Below, piece after piece: positions 34,734 through 43,599 of a DNA stretch of 64,000 nucleotides. A program made the translations under genes and the position numbers. Location of the stretch: assembly GCF_005146945.1 (NCBI RefSeq), contig NZ_SWMS01000011.1, forward strand, positions 124,001 to 188,000, given 5' to 3'. Source of the stretch: Prauserella endophytica. Lineage in GTDB: Bacteria; Actinomycetota; Actinomycetes; Mycobacteriales; Pseudonocardiaceae. Numbering within the stretch: position 1 is the first letter of the stretch; each line of letters starts with the position of its first letter. The notes below the pieces were generated by a model that searched no databases, was not told where the DNA came from, and was given only the letters and a program-made list of their open reading frames with translations.

Positions 34734-35909
34734 TCAGTTGTGCAGCACGAGTGCCGAACCGTCACCGAAATCGCCGTAGCCGGTGACGAGGCCGAGTTCC
34801 GCACCGGCGACCTGCCGCTCACCGGCCTCCCCACGCAGCTGCCACACCGCCTCGACAACGTGGTTGATGCCCAGGACGTGCGCCTCCGACATCAGCCCAC
34901 CGTGGGTGTTCACCGGGAGTTCGCCTCCCAGGGCGATGCGACCGTCCTTCACGAAGTCGGGGGACTCGCCTCGACCACAAAAACCCATCTCCTCGAGCTG
35001 ACGGAGCACGATGAAGCTGAAGCAGTCATAGAGTTCGGCGAAGTCGAAGTCCTCAGGCCGGACACCGGCCATCTCGAACGCACGGGGGGCCGCGCGACCG
35101 ATTCCCATGTCCAGCAGGTCGGGTCGGTTGAGCAGGTCGTCGGGTGAGTCCGCGTGGCCCTCGGCACCACCGGCGATGTAGATCGGGCTGCGGCTGGACT
35201 CCGCCGAAACCGCCGACGAGACGAGCACGGCAGCGGCGCCATCGGTCTCCAGCGATACGTCGAGCTTCCGGAACGGCTCGACGAGCATCTGACTGGCGTA
35301 GTAGTCGTCTCGCGTCATCGGGCGGTCCCGCATGTACGCCTTCGGGTTGAGGTGCGCGTGGGCCCGCGCGGTGAGGGCCACGGTCGCCATCGCATCCCGG
35401 TCGATGTGGTAGTCGTGGATCCATCGGTTGGCGTGGAAGCTGTACCACTGCATGGGCGCCAGCAGACCGAGCGGTGCTTCCAGGTTCTCTCGTAACGCCT
35501 TGCCCGGGACGTTCACGACCGTCGGCCGGTCGGAGAGCTGGCTGAGTCGGCTCGGACCGCTGAACGCGTTCCATCCCGCCACGACGATGACCCGGCTCGC
35601 GACGCCGGTCGCCACTGCCATCGCGGCGTTGAAGACAGCGGCAGTTGGCGAGGCGCCACCGATGTGGACGTGCGCGTGGTACTTCAGGTCTCTGATGCCG
35701 AGAGCGTTGATGAAGTCCTCGTTGCTGGGTTGGTCTCGCCAGCCCATGACGACACCGTCGACGCCGGCGGGGTCGATCTCGGCGTCCCGGCACGCGGCGA
35801 TCGCCGCGCCGAGGCACTGCTCGGTCTCGGTGCGGTCTGTGCCGCGCGTGTACGCGGTGTTGCCCACGCCGATGATCGCGGCTTTGCCACTGATGTTGAT
35901 CGTGTCCAT
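34734..35909 (-). CDS. Thiolase-like lipid-transfer protein without catalytic Cys (Ltp2-like)
   Basis: 391 aa with the thiolase fold. The usual nucleophile loop (xxCSG) is replaced by HIGGASPTAAVFNAA, and the second catalytic Cys block by TGYGDFGDGS. The HGG histidine motif is kept in NTHGGLMSEAH. It therefore cannot be a normal Claisen thiolase. Such Cys-less members, paired with DUF35 proteins, include the retro-aldolase Ltp2 that cleaves beta-hydroxy-acyl-CoA carrying a tertiary carbinol. Aldolase activity is therefore the leading inference; the substrate is unknown. Start ATG 35909. Confidence 0.82.
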   Translation of the reverse strand: MDTINISGKAAIIGVGNTAYTRGTDRTETEQCLGAAIAACRDAEIDPAGVDGVVMGWRDQPSNEDFINALGIRDLKYHAHVHIGGASPTAAVFNAAMAVATGVASRVIVVAGWNAFSGPSRLSQLSDRPTVVNVPGKALRENLEAPLGLLAPMQWYSFHANRWIHDYHIDRDAMATVALTARAHAHLNPKAYMRDRPMTRDDYYASQMLVEPFRKLDVSLETDGAAAVLVSSAVSAESSRSPIYIAGGAEGHADSPDDLLNRPDLLDMGIGRAAPRAFEMAGVRPEDFDFAELYDCFSFIVLRQLEEMGFCGRGESPDFVKDGRIALGGELPVNTHGGLMSEAHVLGINHVVEAVWQLRGEAGERQVAGAELGLVTGYGDFGDGSALVLHN

Positions 35910-35965
35910 CCCTGCTCTTCTCCGAACGTGCGCATGCTCCCGGGGCCGGTGTGTGGGGGCAGCGC

Positions 35966-36799
35966 TCACTCGAGGAGGATGTCCGCGCTGAGGCGGGCTG
36001 CCGGCGTGATGGCATACCGGTCGAAGTCGGTGATGCCTTCTTGGCGCAGGAAGTCCTCGTCGATGAGCGTGTGCCCGCTGAACTCGCCGCTCGGCTTGGC
36101 GAGTATGCGCGCCGCAGCCTCGGCCATGATGTCCGGGTGCCGGCCCGTAGCGAAGTCCTCGGGGTAGTGGACCCGGACCGCATCGGTCGAGATCATCGTG
36201 CGCGGCCACAACGTGTTCGAGGCCAAGCCTTGGTCATTGAACTCGGCCGCCACGCCCAGCGCGCACTGGGTCATGCCGTACTTCGACAGCGCGTAGGCGA
36301 GATAGCGGCCCAGCCACACGCCGGTCGTCGGCAGCGGGGGCGACAATGTCAGGACGTGCGGGTTGTCCCCCTGCAGCAGATGCGGCAGTGCGTGGAAAAG
36401 CACGCTGTAGGTCCCCCGGGTGTTGACGTCCATCAGGAGGTCGTAGCGCCGCAGCGGCGTGTCGAGCAGTCCCGTGGGGCTGATCGCACTGGCGTTGTTG
36501 ATGACGATGTCCAGGCGTCCGAACTCGGCGACCGCGGCGGCGACAGCTTTTCTCACCCCCTCGTCGTCGCGGATGTCCAGCCGCAGCGGCAAGGCTTCGC
36601 CGCCTGCCGCGCGAATCTCCCGGGCAACCGTGTAGATCGTCCCCGGCAAGGCGTCCGAGTCCTCGACCGTCTTGGCGGCCACCACGATGTTGGCGCCCTC
36701 CGAGGCCAGGCGAACGGCCATGGCGCGGCCGATTCCCCGACTGCCGCCGGTCAGGAAGACCGTCTTGTTCGCAAAAGCTCCCACTTCTCCGCCTTTCAT
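35966..36799 (-). CDS. SDR-family oxidoreductase, HSDL2-like
   Basis: 277 aa. NAD(P) motif TGGSRGIGRA, then NNASAIS, the catalytic region LTLSPPLP and YALSKYG with the YxxxK pair, and NTLWPRT. The long insertion after AAKTVEDSDALPGT and the SPPL segment match hydroxysteroid dehydrogenase-like protein 2 rather than classic FabG. These enzymes are linked to acyl-CoA or steroid metabolism but their substrates are poorly known. Its start overlaps the upstream enoyl-CoA hydratase stop by 4 bp (ATGA). Confidence 0.87.
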   Translation of the reverse strand: MKGGEVGAFANKTVFLTGGSRGIGRAMAVRLASEGANIVVAAKTVEDSDALPGTIYTVAREIRAAGGEALPLRLDIRDDEGVRKAVAAAVAEFGRLDIVINNASAISPTGLLDTPLRRYDLLMDVNTRGTYSVLFHALPHLLQGDNPHVLTLSPPLPTTGVWLGRYLAYALSKYGMTQCALGVAAEFNDQGLASNTLWPRTMISTDAVRVHYPEDFATGRHPDIMAEAAARILAKPSGEFSGHTLIDEDFLRQEGITDFDRYAITPAARLSADILLE

Positions 36800-37584
36800 C
36801 GCCCCACGAACACCGGTGTGCGCTTGTCCATGAAGGCGGCAACACCTTCACGGAAGTCCATCGTCTCGGCGCTCCTCACGAAGCTCGACGTCTCGGCCCG
36901 CAACTGGGCTGCGAAGGTGCTGGACACCGCGCCGTGGACGAGATTCCTCACCTCTCGCACCACGAGCGGCGACGTCACCACCAAGGACGAGACGAGGGAG
37001 GACAGCTCCGCGTCGAAGTCCGCGGCCGGGACGTGCCGGTTGATCAGTCCTATCGCGACCGCTTCCTCCGCGCCGATCCCGTCGCTGCGAAGCATCAGGT
37101 CCAGCGCTCGACGAGGTCCGACCAGGTGGGTGAGGGAGTGGGTGATTCCACCATCGGCGGTGGCGCCGAGCTTGCGGTAGGCGGTGGCGAAGCGGGCGCC
37201 CGACTCGGCCACGACGAAGTCGCACGCCAACGCGAGAGAAAGGCCTCCACCGGCGGCGACCCCGTGGACTGCGGCCACCGTGGACGCGGACAGGCCGCGC
37301 AGCGTGAGGAGGAACTCGTGGAAGTCGGGGATCACGTCCAGCATATAGGTGGCGATGTCATCCATATGGTCGCTGAACATCGTGACATCTCCGCCCGCGC
37401 TGAAGCAGGAGCCGCGGCCCCTGATCACGACGGCCCGGAGGTCCCGCTTGGCGGCCAGCCGGTAGCCGGTGGCGCGGAGGTCCTTGGCCACGGCCTTGTT
37501 GATCGTGTTCAAGGCATCCGGGCGGGCCAGCCAGACGGTGGCCACGCCTTCGTGCTCCTCGACTTCGATCGTGCTCTCGGACAT
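36796..37584 (-). CDS. Enoyl-CoA hydratase/isomerase
   Basis: 262 aa crotonase. The oxyanion-hole strands are AVVIRGRGSCFSAGGDV and VAAVHGVAAGGGLSLALACD. The position of the first catalytic Glu in typical hydratases (E in GAA/CE) reads AGGGLSLA, and the second region is TADGGITHSL, so the acid/base pair is not standard and hydratase, isomerase or hydrolase activity is possible. ATG 37584 follows AAGGAG by 9 nt; two upstream in-frame starts lack it. Coupled to the SDR gene. Confidence 0.85.
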   Translation of the reverse strand: MSESTIEVEEHEGVATVWLARPDALNTINKAVAKDLRATGYRLAAKRDLRAVVIRGRGSCFSAGGDVTMFSDHMDDIATYMLDVIPDFHEFLLTLRGLSASTVAAVHGVAAGGGLSLALACDFVVAESGARFATAYRKLGATADGGITHSLTHLVGPRRALDLMLRSDGIGAEEAVAIGLINRHVPAADFDAELSSLVSSLVVTSPLVVREVRNLVHGAVSSTFAAQLRAETSSFVRSAETMDFREGVAAFMDKRTPVFVGR

Positions 37585-37623
37585 CGGACAACACTCCTTG
37601 TCGGTCATCACTGTTCCGCATCC

Positions 37624-37755
37624 TCACCGGGCGAACCGCGGTGGACGCTTCTCGGCCGTGATGGCACGGAACGAGTTGCGCCGTTCCGGGCGATCAACGG
37701 TGATGATCGCGGTCGCATCCGCCACCTCGTACCCGATGTCCTCGAAGACAAGCAT
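37624..37755 (-). pseudogene. Enoyl-CoA hydratase relic with in-frame internal deletion
   Basis: An intact 43-codon frame whose first 33 residues (MLVFEDIGYEVADATAIITV...RPERRNSFRAIT) are a crotonase N-terminus and whose last ten (AEKRPPRFAR) are a typical crotonase C-terminus. Some 200 residues between are gone without breaking the frame. It sits between the MaoC and enoyl-CoA hydratase genes in the same orientation. It might still be translated, but no active site remains. Confidence 0.7.
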
Positions 37756-37759
37756 GTAC

Positions 37760-38794
37760 TTACCTTTCGTTGCTGTCGGGGTACCGCGCTGCCGCACCGA
37801 TCTGAAGATCGCACCGCGCTGATGCGGCGAGGCGATCGCCGCTCCTCACGACGATCTCCAGACCGACGACTACATCTGAGGACCCTCCGGCCTCGACCTC
37901 GACGACACGGCCCGACGCATGCAGCTCCGCGCCCGCGAACGCGGGACTGTGGAACCGCACCTCCCGGCGGACGACCCGGCTCAGTGGACCCGCCCAATCG
38001 GTGCCCGCCCGATCGATGAAGCCGTGGATGAACATGGTGTTGATGAACGGCTGTGGCGCACCGCTGGCTCGCGCGTAGTCGGCGTCGTAGTGAGCCGGCA
38101 GGAAGTCGCGCGTCGCGGCGACGCACTGCACACAGGTCTCCAAAGTCACGTCCAGCTTGATGCCCGGGATCAGCCCACCGACGCGCGGGCGCCGGGGGTC
38201 GGCGACCACCGCGGGCGTGTCCTCCGGCGCCGGAGCGGGCGTCCGGTGGGCAGACCCCTCTCCTGTCGAGTCCACGGTGTAGCGGAGCATCGTGTTGACG
38301 TGGGTGGCCACGGGGGTGCCGTCGGGGAGGCGATACGTCGCCTCGGTGGTGATGAAATGCCCCGGACCGAGGGCCGTGCGGCGCTCGGGACTCACCGCCT
38401 TCACGGTCTCCTCGACCGTCAACCGGTCGCCCACCCGGATCAGCGGCCCGAAGCACGTTCGCGACGATGCGTTGACGACGCGATCGCCGGGTAGGGGAAC
38501 CAGAGGCGCCAGCATCGGCGGGTAGGTGGCGACGTGATCGGGTACCCAAGCGAGGGGCCAGGACCAGACCATCAACATCCCCGGTGGGCTCAGGACGTCC
38601 CCCCAGGTGTCCGACGCCCATTGTTCGTCCCAGTACGAGGGGTTTCCGTCGCGCACCAGGGCGGCGTAGGCCTTCACCTGCGCGTGATTGACCGGATCTG
38701 AGCACGGGCGGACAGGCGTGGAGCGCCCCACCCACCGGAGGCCCTCCGCGTACGTCCCGAACGCCAGGTGAGAGCGCGAGTCCCCGTGGTTCAC
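37760..38794 (-). CDS. MaoC-type enoyl-CoA hydratase, two hot-dog domains
   Basis: 344 aa. The N-terminal half resembles the FAS1-like dehydratase (MaoC_dehydrat_N) domain; the C-terminal half carries the hydratase 2 motif, TRDFLPAHYDADYA with the catalytic Asp and His pair. Such double hot-dog proteins hydrate 2-enoyl-CoA, including sterically hindered ones as with ChsH1/ChsH2 in cholesterol breakdown. The start overlaps the upstream synthetase stop by 4 bp. With the Ltp2-like protein and DUF35 it forms the hydratase-aldolase set known in steroid side-chain removal. Confidence 0.82.
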   Translation of the reverse strand: MNHGDSRSHLAFGTYAEGLRWVGRSTPVRPCSDPVNHAQVKAYAALVRDGNPSYWDEQWASDTWGDVLSPPGMLMVWSWPLAWVPDHVATYPPMLAPLVPLPGDRVVNASSRTCFGPLIRVGDRLTVEETVKAVSPERRTALGPGHFITTEATYRLPDGTPVATHVNTMLRYTVDSTGEGSAHRTPAPAPEDTPAVVADPRRPRVGGLIPGIKLDVTLETCVQCVAATRDFLPAHYDADYARASGAPQPFINTMFIHGFIDRAGTDWAGPLSRVVRREVRFHSPAFAGAELHASGRVVEVEAGGSSDVVVGLEIVVRSGDRLAASARCDLQIGAAARYPDSNER

Positions 38795-40323
38795 CGCGCG
38801 GCACCCTTCGCCAGCGCCATCTCGCGGAGACGGAACTTCTGTACCTTCCCCGAAGCCGTCCGCGGCAGCTCCTCGACCACCCTGAGGTGCTTCGGGGTCT
38901 TGTACGACGCGAGCCGGTCCCTGCTGAACGCCTGCAGCTCGCCGAGAGAGAGGTCACGGCCCGGCTCAAGGACGACGACGGCACACACCGCTTCGGTGTA
39001 CTGGGCATCAGGGACGCCGATCACCGCGATCTCGCGGACCGCCTCGTGGCCGGCGAGGACATCCTCGAGTTCGGCCGGATAGATGTTCTCGCCCCCGCTG
39101 CGGATCATGTCCTTCACCCGCCCGACGACCTCCAGCAGTCCGTGCTCGTCGAACGCCCCGAGATCGCCCGTCCTGCACCAGCCGTCCACGAAGGTGTCCG
39201 CGCTCTCCTTCGGCTTCCGCCAGTAGCCCGAGGCGCGTGCCGGGCTGCGGGTCCAGATCTCGCCCGGTCCGGTGGTCTGAGGGACCCCATCGGCGTCCCG
39301 GAGGGAGACCTCGGCCATGGGGAGGGGGCGCCCCACCGCCCGCGGGTTGAGCGCCAGTTCGTCCGGCGCCGCGGCCGTCACGATCGGCGTCCCCTCGGTC
39401 AGGCCGTAGATCTGCCAGAGCTCGAGCTGAGGCACCCGACGTCGCAGTTCCTCAACGGCCCAGCCCTGAAGCGGCTCCCCTCCGGTGAACAGGCGCCCCA
39501 CACCCTCCAACCCCGTCAAGGCGTCCGGGCGGGCGAGCAGCTCGTAGATCATGAAGGGGAACATGAGCACGTCGGTGGCGCCAACGGAAACCACCCTCTC
39601 GACCGCACGGTCGACGGTGAAGCCACCGCTCTCCAGTGCGACCGCGTGTCCACCCATGAGGACGGCCGGAAGGCAGAGGTCCTCGAGCGCGCCGACGTGG
39701 TACATGGGTCCGGTCACCAGCGACACGGTCTCCGCACCGAAGCCCCAGCGGGCCGCCTGCATGAGCGCGAAGGCCATCGTGCCCCCATGTGTCCACACGG
39801 CGCCCTTCGGACGGCCCGTCGTCCCGGAGGTGTACATGATCATCGCCGCTTCGTCGGCAGCACGCTGCACCGGCGGCTCGGCCGGGTCGGCATCGCTCAG
39901 CAGGGACCAGGGCACGGTGGGACCGCTGACCGTCGCTGATGTCCCCCGGACGACCAGCTTGACGTCGCCGGCCGCTGCTCGCGCCCGGGGAGCGAGCTCT
40001 GCGTCGGCGAGCACGATCGCACAACCGGAGTCGATCAGCGCGTACCGGATCTCGTCGACCGTGAGCCGAAAGTTGAGCCTGACGGCGATCGCTCCCATCG
40101 AGGTGATCGCAAGGTAGCTGGTCCAGTAGTCCACGCTGTTCTTCATCAGGATTCCGACGCGGTCCCCGGAGCGCGCCCCCAGTTCACGCAGCCCCGTGGA
40201 CACCCGTCGCGCTGCCATGGCGAGCGCGTGGTGGGTCGCGGTGTCGGGCCCCACCGACACCGCCGGCCGATCGCGCCGAGCAGGATCGAGCTCTCCCACC
40301 CGGACGAGATGTCCGAGGTCCAT
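38791..40323 (-). CDS. Acyl-CoA synthetase (AMP-binding, class I adenylate-forming)
   Basis: 510 aa. The P-loop is MYTSGTTGRPKGA, then the aromatic IYGLTEGTP (A5-type), GWCRTGDLG with the ribose-binding Asp, the hinge GRVKDMIRSGGENIYP, and the catalytic Lys in RTASGKVQKF. It activates a carboxylate to its CoA ester. ATG 40323 with CAAGGAGA just upstream. The downstream MaoC gene is coupled. It is one of two synthetases in the run, so two different acids, perhaps the starting compound and a ring-opened intermediate, are activated. Confidence 0.9.
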   Translation of the reverse strand: MDLGHLVRVGELDPARRDRPAVSVGPDTATHHALAMAARRVSTGLRELGARSGDRVGILMKNSVDYWTSYLAITSMGAIAVRLNFRLTVDEIRYALIDSGCAIVLADAELAPRARAAAGDVKLVVRGTSATVSGPTVPWSLLSDADPAEPPVQRAADEAAMIMYTSGTTGRPKGAVWTHGGTMAFALMQAARWGFGAETVSLVTGPMYHVGALEDLCLPAVLMGGHAVALESGGFTVDRAVERVVSVGATDVLMFPFMIYELLARPDALTGLEGVGRLFTGGEPLQGWAVEELRRRVPQLELWQIYGLTEGTPIVTAAAPDELALNPRAVGRPLPMAEVSLRDADGVPQTTGPGEIWTRSPARASGYWRKPKESADTFVDGWCRTGDLGAFDEHGLLEVVGRVKDMIRSGGENIYPAELEDVLAGHEAVREIAVIGVPDAQYTEAVCAVVVLEPGRDLSLGELQAFSRDRLASYKTPKHLRVVEELPRTASGKVQKFRLREMALAKGAAR

Positions 40324-40365
40324 ATGGTCTCCTTGTCAACTAGCGCTAGATGTGCCGCGCGGCGC

Positions 40366-41532
40366 TCACGCCGAGCGGAGCGACTCGCGGGCGATGATGA
40401 TCTTCATGATCTCCGTGGTGCCGCCACCGATCTCGTGAAGCTTGGCGTCGTGCAGGAACCGGGTCGCCGGATGGTCGTCGACGTACGCCGCGCCGCCCAG
40501 GATCTGGATGGTGTCGAGAGCCGACTGCACGGCGAGCTCCGTGGCGTGCAGCTTGGCGACCGCCGCCTGGTGCGTGACCTTCTCGCCGCGGTCGATGCGA
40601 TCCAGCAGGGAGTACACCAGCGTGCGGCCGAGCTCGATTCCCGCCGACATGGTGGCGATCTTGTCCTGGATGAGCTGGTAGCCCGCGATCGCCTGACCGA
40701 ACACCACTCGCTCTCGCGCGTACCGGACCGAGAGTTCGAGGCAGGCCTGGGCGAGCCCGAGCGCCGAAGCCCCGATGAGAACGCGCTCGTTGTCGAGCGA
40801 GTCGACGAGATACCGGAACCCCTCTTCCGGCTCACCGAGGACGTGCGTGTCGTCGAGGGTGACCGAGCTGGCCGTGACCTCCCCCGTCGGCGAACTTTTC
40901 CACCCCGCCTTTCGGAACGCGGGACCCTGCACCAGACCGGGCATGCCCCGTTCGAGGATGAACCACGTGCCTCCGTGCAGCTGCCGGTTCTCGCCGCTGG
41001 TGCGGGCTATGAGGACGATGAAGTCCGCGATCGGCGCATTGGTGATGAATGTCTTCGCCGCGTCCAGGACCCACCCGCTGCCGGTCCGCCGGGCCCGGCT
41101 CCTTGGCGACAAGGCGTCCGATCCGCCAGTCGGCTCCGTGATCGCCATCGCGCCGATCTTGTCGCCCCGAAGCACGGGTTCCAGGTACGTGCGCTTTTGC
41201 TCATCAGTGCCGAGACGGTCGATGCACCGTGCGAAGAGGGCCACGTCGGCGAACATCGAGATGTCCAGCCCGGCATTGACCCTGGCCGCCTCCTCGCTCA
41301 CGATGGCGCGGGTCCTCAGCCGGCCGCCGCCTCCACCGTGCGCCTCGGGGAAGTTGGGCCCCAGCAGGTCAAGCTGGCCCATCTCCGCGAACAACGGCCG
41401 GATCAGTTCCGAAGGGTCCCGCTCGAGCTGGGGTACCAGGGGCGCCACCTTGTCGGCGAAGAAGTCCCTGGCGAGGTCGCGCAGGGCGCTCTCCTCCACC
41501 GTCAGGCCGCGGCTGTCGATCTTCCGGGTCAC
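40366..41532 (-). CDS. Acyl-CoA dehydrogenase
   Basis: 388 aa, a complete ACAD fold: helical N-domain, beta-domain with AITEPTGGSDA (FAD/substrate), and C-domain ending EIGGGTTEIMKIIIARESL. It oxidises acyl-CoA to 2-enoyl-CoA using FAD and passes electrons to ETF. It is the only acyl-CoA dehydrogenase of the run and it is a homotetramer-type single protein, unlike the heteromeric ChsE type. Overlaps the upstream synthetase stop by 4 bp (ATGA). Confidence 0.92.
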   Translation of the reverse strand: MTRKIDSRGLTVEESALRDLARDFFADKVAPLVPQLERDPSELIRPLFAEMGQLDLLGPNFPEAHGGGGGRLRTRAIVSEEAARVNAGLDISMFADVALFARCIDRLGTDEQKRTYLEPVLRGDKIGAMAITEPTGGSDALSPRSRARRTGSGWVLDAAKTFITNAPIADFIVLIARTSGENRQLHGGTWFILERGMPGLVQGPAFRKAGWKSSPTGEVTASSVTLDDTHVLGEPEEGFRYLVDSLDNERVLIGASALGLAQACLELSVRYARERVVFGQAIAGYQLIQDKIATMSAGIELGRTLVYSLLDRIDRGEKVTHQAAVAKLHATELAVQSALDTIQILGGAAYVDDHPATRFLHDAKLHEIGGGTTEIMKIIIARESLRSA

Positions 41533-43229
41533 GTCGCGCTCGATTCACGTGAGGTCTTGATCTGCTCGACGATGAGGTGCCGCTGCACCTTCCCCGTGGT
41601 CGTCTGGGGCAGCTGCTCGACTGTGACGATCTCCACCTGTTTGGGAACCTTGAAACGCGCCAGCTTCTCGCGGCACGCCTCGATGACCGCCGGGACGTCC
41701 ACGGTCGCTCCGGGCTCCGGGACGATCCAGGCCCAGCCGATCTCGCCCCACCGTTCGTCCGGGACCCCGACGACGAACGCCTGGCTGACGCCGGGTTGCT
41801 GGGTGAGCAGCTGCTCGACCTCGCTCGGCATGACCAGCTCACCTCCGGACTTGTAGACCTCCTTCGAACGTCCCACCAGCTCGACGTATCCGTCGTCCCG
41901 GATCCTGCCGAGGTCACCCGATGCCAGCCACTCCTCCGTGGGTGCCGCGTCATCGCCGCGGCTCCAGCGTCCGGGCGTGACCGTGGGGCCCCTCCAGCGA
42001 AGCTCGCCCACCGCCCCTTCCGGGAGGTCCTCGCCGGTGAGCGGGTCGGTGACCTTGAGGCGCGCCAGCGGCCCGCCGTCGAGGCCGGCGACGCCGCCGT
42101 GCTTGATCCGGCCGACGGTGTGGACCACGCGCTCGATCGGGTCCTCCGGCTGGGTCAGCGTCACCGAGCCGGCCAGCTCGGTGGAGCCGTAGGCGGTGAC
42201 CAGCTCGGTCAACGAGAAGGTCGCGCGTGCCTTGTCCCACAACCATCGGGGAGCAGGCGCAGCGGCGCACATCATGCTCCTCAGGGACGACGAGTCCGTT
42301 TCGGCGGCCGCCGGATCGTCGAGGACGGCGACGGCCATGGTGGGCACGCAGATCCAGTCGGACGCACGATGCGTGGAGATCGCCGCCAGCGTGGATTCGA
42401 CGGTGAACGTCCGTTGCGTGATGAGGGTTCCGCCGACGAACATCGACGCGACCAACCCCTCCGTCCACGCGAAGATGTGGTACAGCGGCAAGGCCGAGGT
42501 CATTCGCCGGCCGTCCTCGAACGCCCGGCAATAGGCGGACGCGTAGGCGGCCCGGAGGATGTTGTCGTGCGTGAGCTTGATGCCCTTGGGCTTTCCCGTG
42601 GTGCCGGAGGTGTAAAGGATGTCGCTGACGGAGTCCGCCGGAACCTTCCGAGCGGCCACCGCGGGATCAGGCGGGGTCTCGCGACCGAGGGCGGCCACGT
42701 CGTCGAGGTTCGGCACTCCCGTCCGTTCCGGATGGTCGACGCCGTGCTGCACCACCTGACGCAGATCCGGCAACGATCTGGGGTTGCCCCCGGTCCAACC
42801 GGGAGCGACCTCGTCGAGCATCGCCAGGTGATCGAGGTCCCGAAAACCCGAAGCCGTCACCAGCAGCCGGCAGCCGGAGTCGCGGAGCACGAACGCCAGC
42901 TCCTGGGCGCGGTACAGGTAGTTCAGGCTGACGGTCGTCGCACCAACCCTCGAGAGCGCGACCCGCACCGCGACGTGCTGCCGGTCGTTCGGCAGCAGAA
43001 CGCCTACGTGGTCCCCGGCTCGCACACCGAGAGCCAGGAAACCGGCGGCAAGCTCGCGCGACCGGGCCCGCATCTGGGAGTACGTCAGCGCATCGTCGTC
43101 GTCGATGACCACCGCGCGATCGGGATGAGCCTCGGCAGCGTGGTCCACCAGGTCGTGAAGGGACCACGCCGGCCAGGTTCCGAACCGCGACTCCAGCGCC
43201 TCGCGGCGCTGTCGGATGAGTGAAGCCAT
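41529..43229 (-). CDS. Acyl-CoA synthetase (AMP-binding), second copy
   Basis: 566 aa. P-loop LYTSGTTGKPKGI, AYGSTELAGSV, ASGDLGRIRDDGYVELVGRSKEVYKSGGELVMP and the catalytic Lys in TTTGKVQRHL. It is distinctly different in sequence from the synthetase at 38791-40323 and somewhat longer, so it is a paralogue, not a recent duplicate. ATG 43229 is preceded by GGAGG at 5 nt. Coupled to the acyl-CoA dehydrogenase gene. Confidence 0.9.
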   Translation of the reverse strand: MASLIRQRREALESRFGTWPAWSLHDLVDHAAEAHPDRAVVIDDDDALTYSQMRARSRELAAGFLALGVRAGDHVGVLLPNDRQHVAVRVALSRVGATTVSLNYLYRAQELAFVLRDSGCRLLVTASGFRDLDHLAMLDEVAPGWTGGNPRSLPDLRQVVQHGVDHPERTGVPNLDDVAALGRETPPDPAVAARKVPADSVSDILYTSGTTGKPKGIKLTHDNILRAAYASAYCRAFEDGRRMTSALPLYHIFAWTEGLVASMFVGGTLITQRTFTVESTLAAISTHRASDWICVPTMAVAVLDDPAAAETDSSSLRSMMCAAAPAPRWLWDKARATFSLTELVTAYGSTELAGSVTLTQPEDPIERVVHTVGRIKHGGVAGLDGGPLARLKVTDPLTGEDLPEGAVGELRWRGPTVTPGRWSRGDDAAPTEEWLASGDLGRIRDDGYVELVGRSKEVYKSGGELVMPSEVEQLLTQQPGVSQAFVVGVPDERWGEIGWAWIVPEPGATVDVPAVIEACREKLARFKVPKQVEIVTVEQLPQTTTGKVQRHLIVEQIKTSRESSAT

Positions 43230-43506
43230 GATGTCCTCCATCGGATGTAGCACGAGATGACGGCTGCCCTCAGTGGCTCGGAGATGTGCTGTCAGCCATC
43301 GGTCGCCGGCCCGGTCGCGAGCACCTGGGCCTGTTCGAGCGGAGCAGCCGGTGATCCATCGTGTGAAGGAACCCGCGTGCTTTCCGCCGGGGACCGTGCT
43401 GCACACCGTCCTCATCGGACCGGGCGGGATCGACTGTGCAGCCTGCATCGGAAGGCTCGTCCACGGCGTGGTGCGCGGCCGTTCCCGTGGGGACGGCGAG
43501 GGGCGG

Positions 43507-43599
43507 CCGTAGGTAGCGGGTCATCGCCGGTACGGTGACGCTCCAGGTGAAGTCGAGGATCCGGGCTCCCGCGAGGAGCTGCCGCGCGTTCACGGTCAT
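43507..43599 (-). pseudogene. CaiB/BaiF CoA-transferase relic (N-terminus only)
   Basis: The frame opens MTVNARQLLAGARILDFTWSV...PAMTRYLR, matching the N-terminus of family III CoA-transferases (LLAGVRVLDFTW...GPVATRYL). The similarity then stops abruptly, and the next roughly 275 bp to the synthetase gene hold no recognisable gene. Its ATG overlaps the membrane-protein stop (ATGA), showing it once was a coupled member of the operon. Confidence 0.6.

Noticed and set aside
43230-43506. Continuation of the CoA-transferase frame up to the ligase gene
   Set aside because: After TRYLR the sequence shows no CoA-transferase similarity in any frame I could follow, so it is treated as debris.
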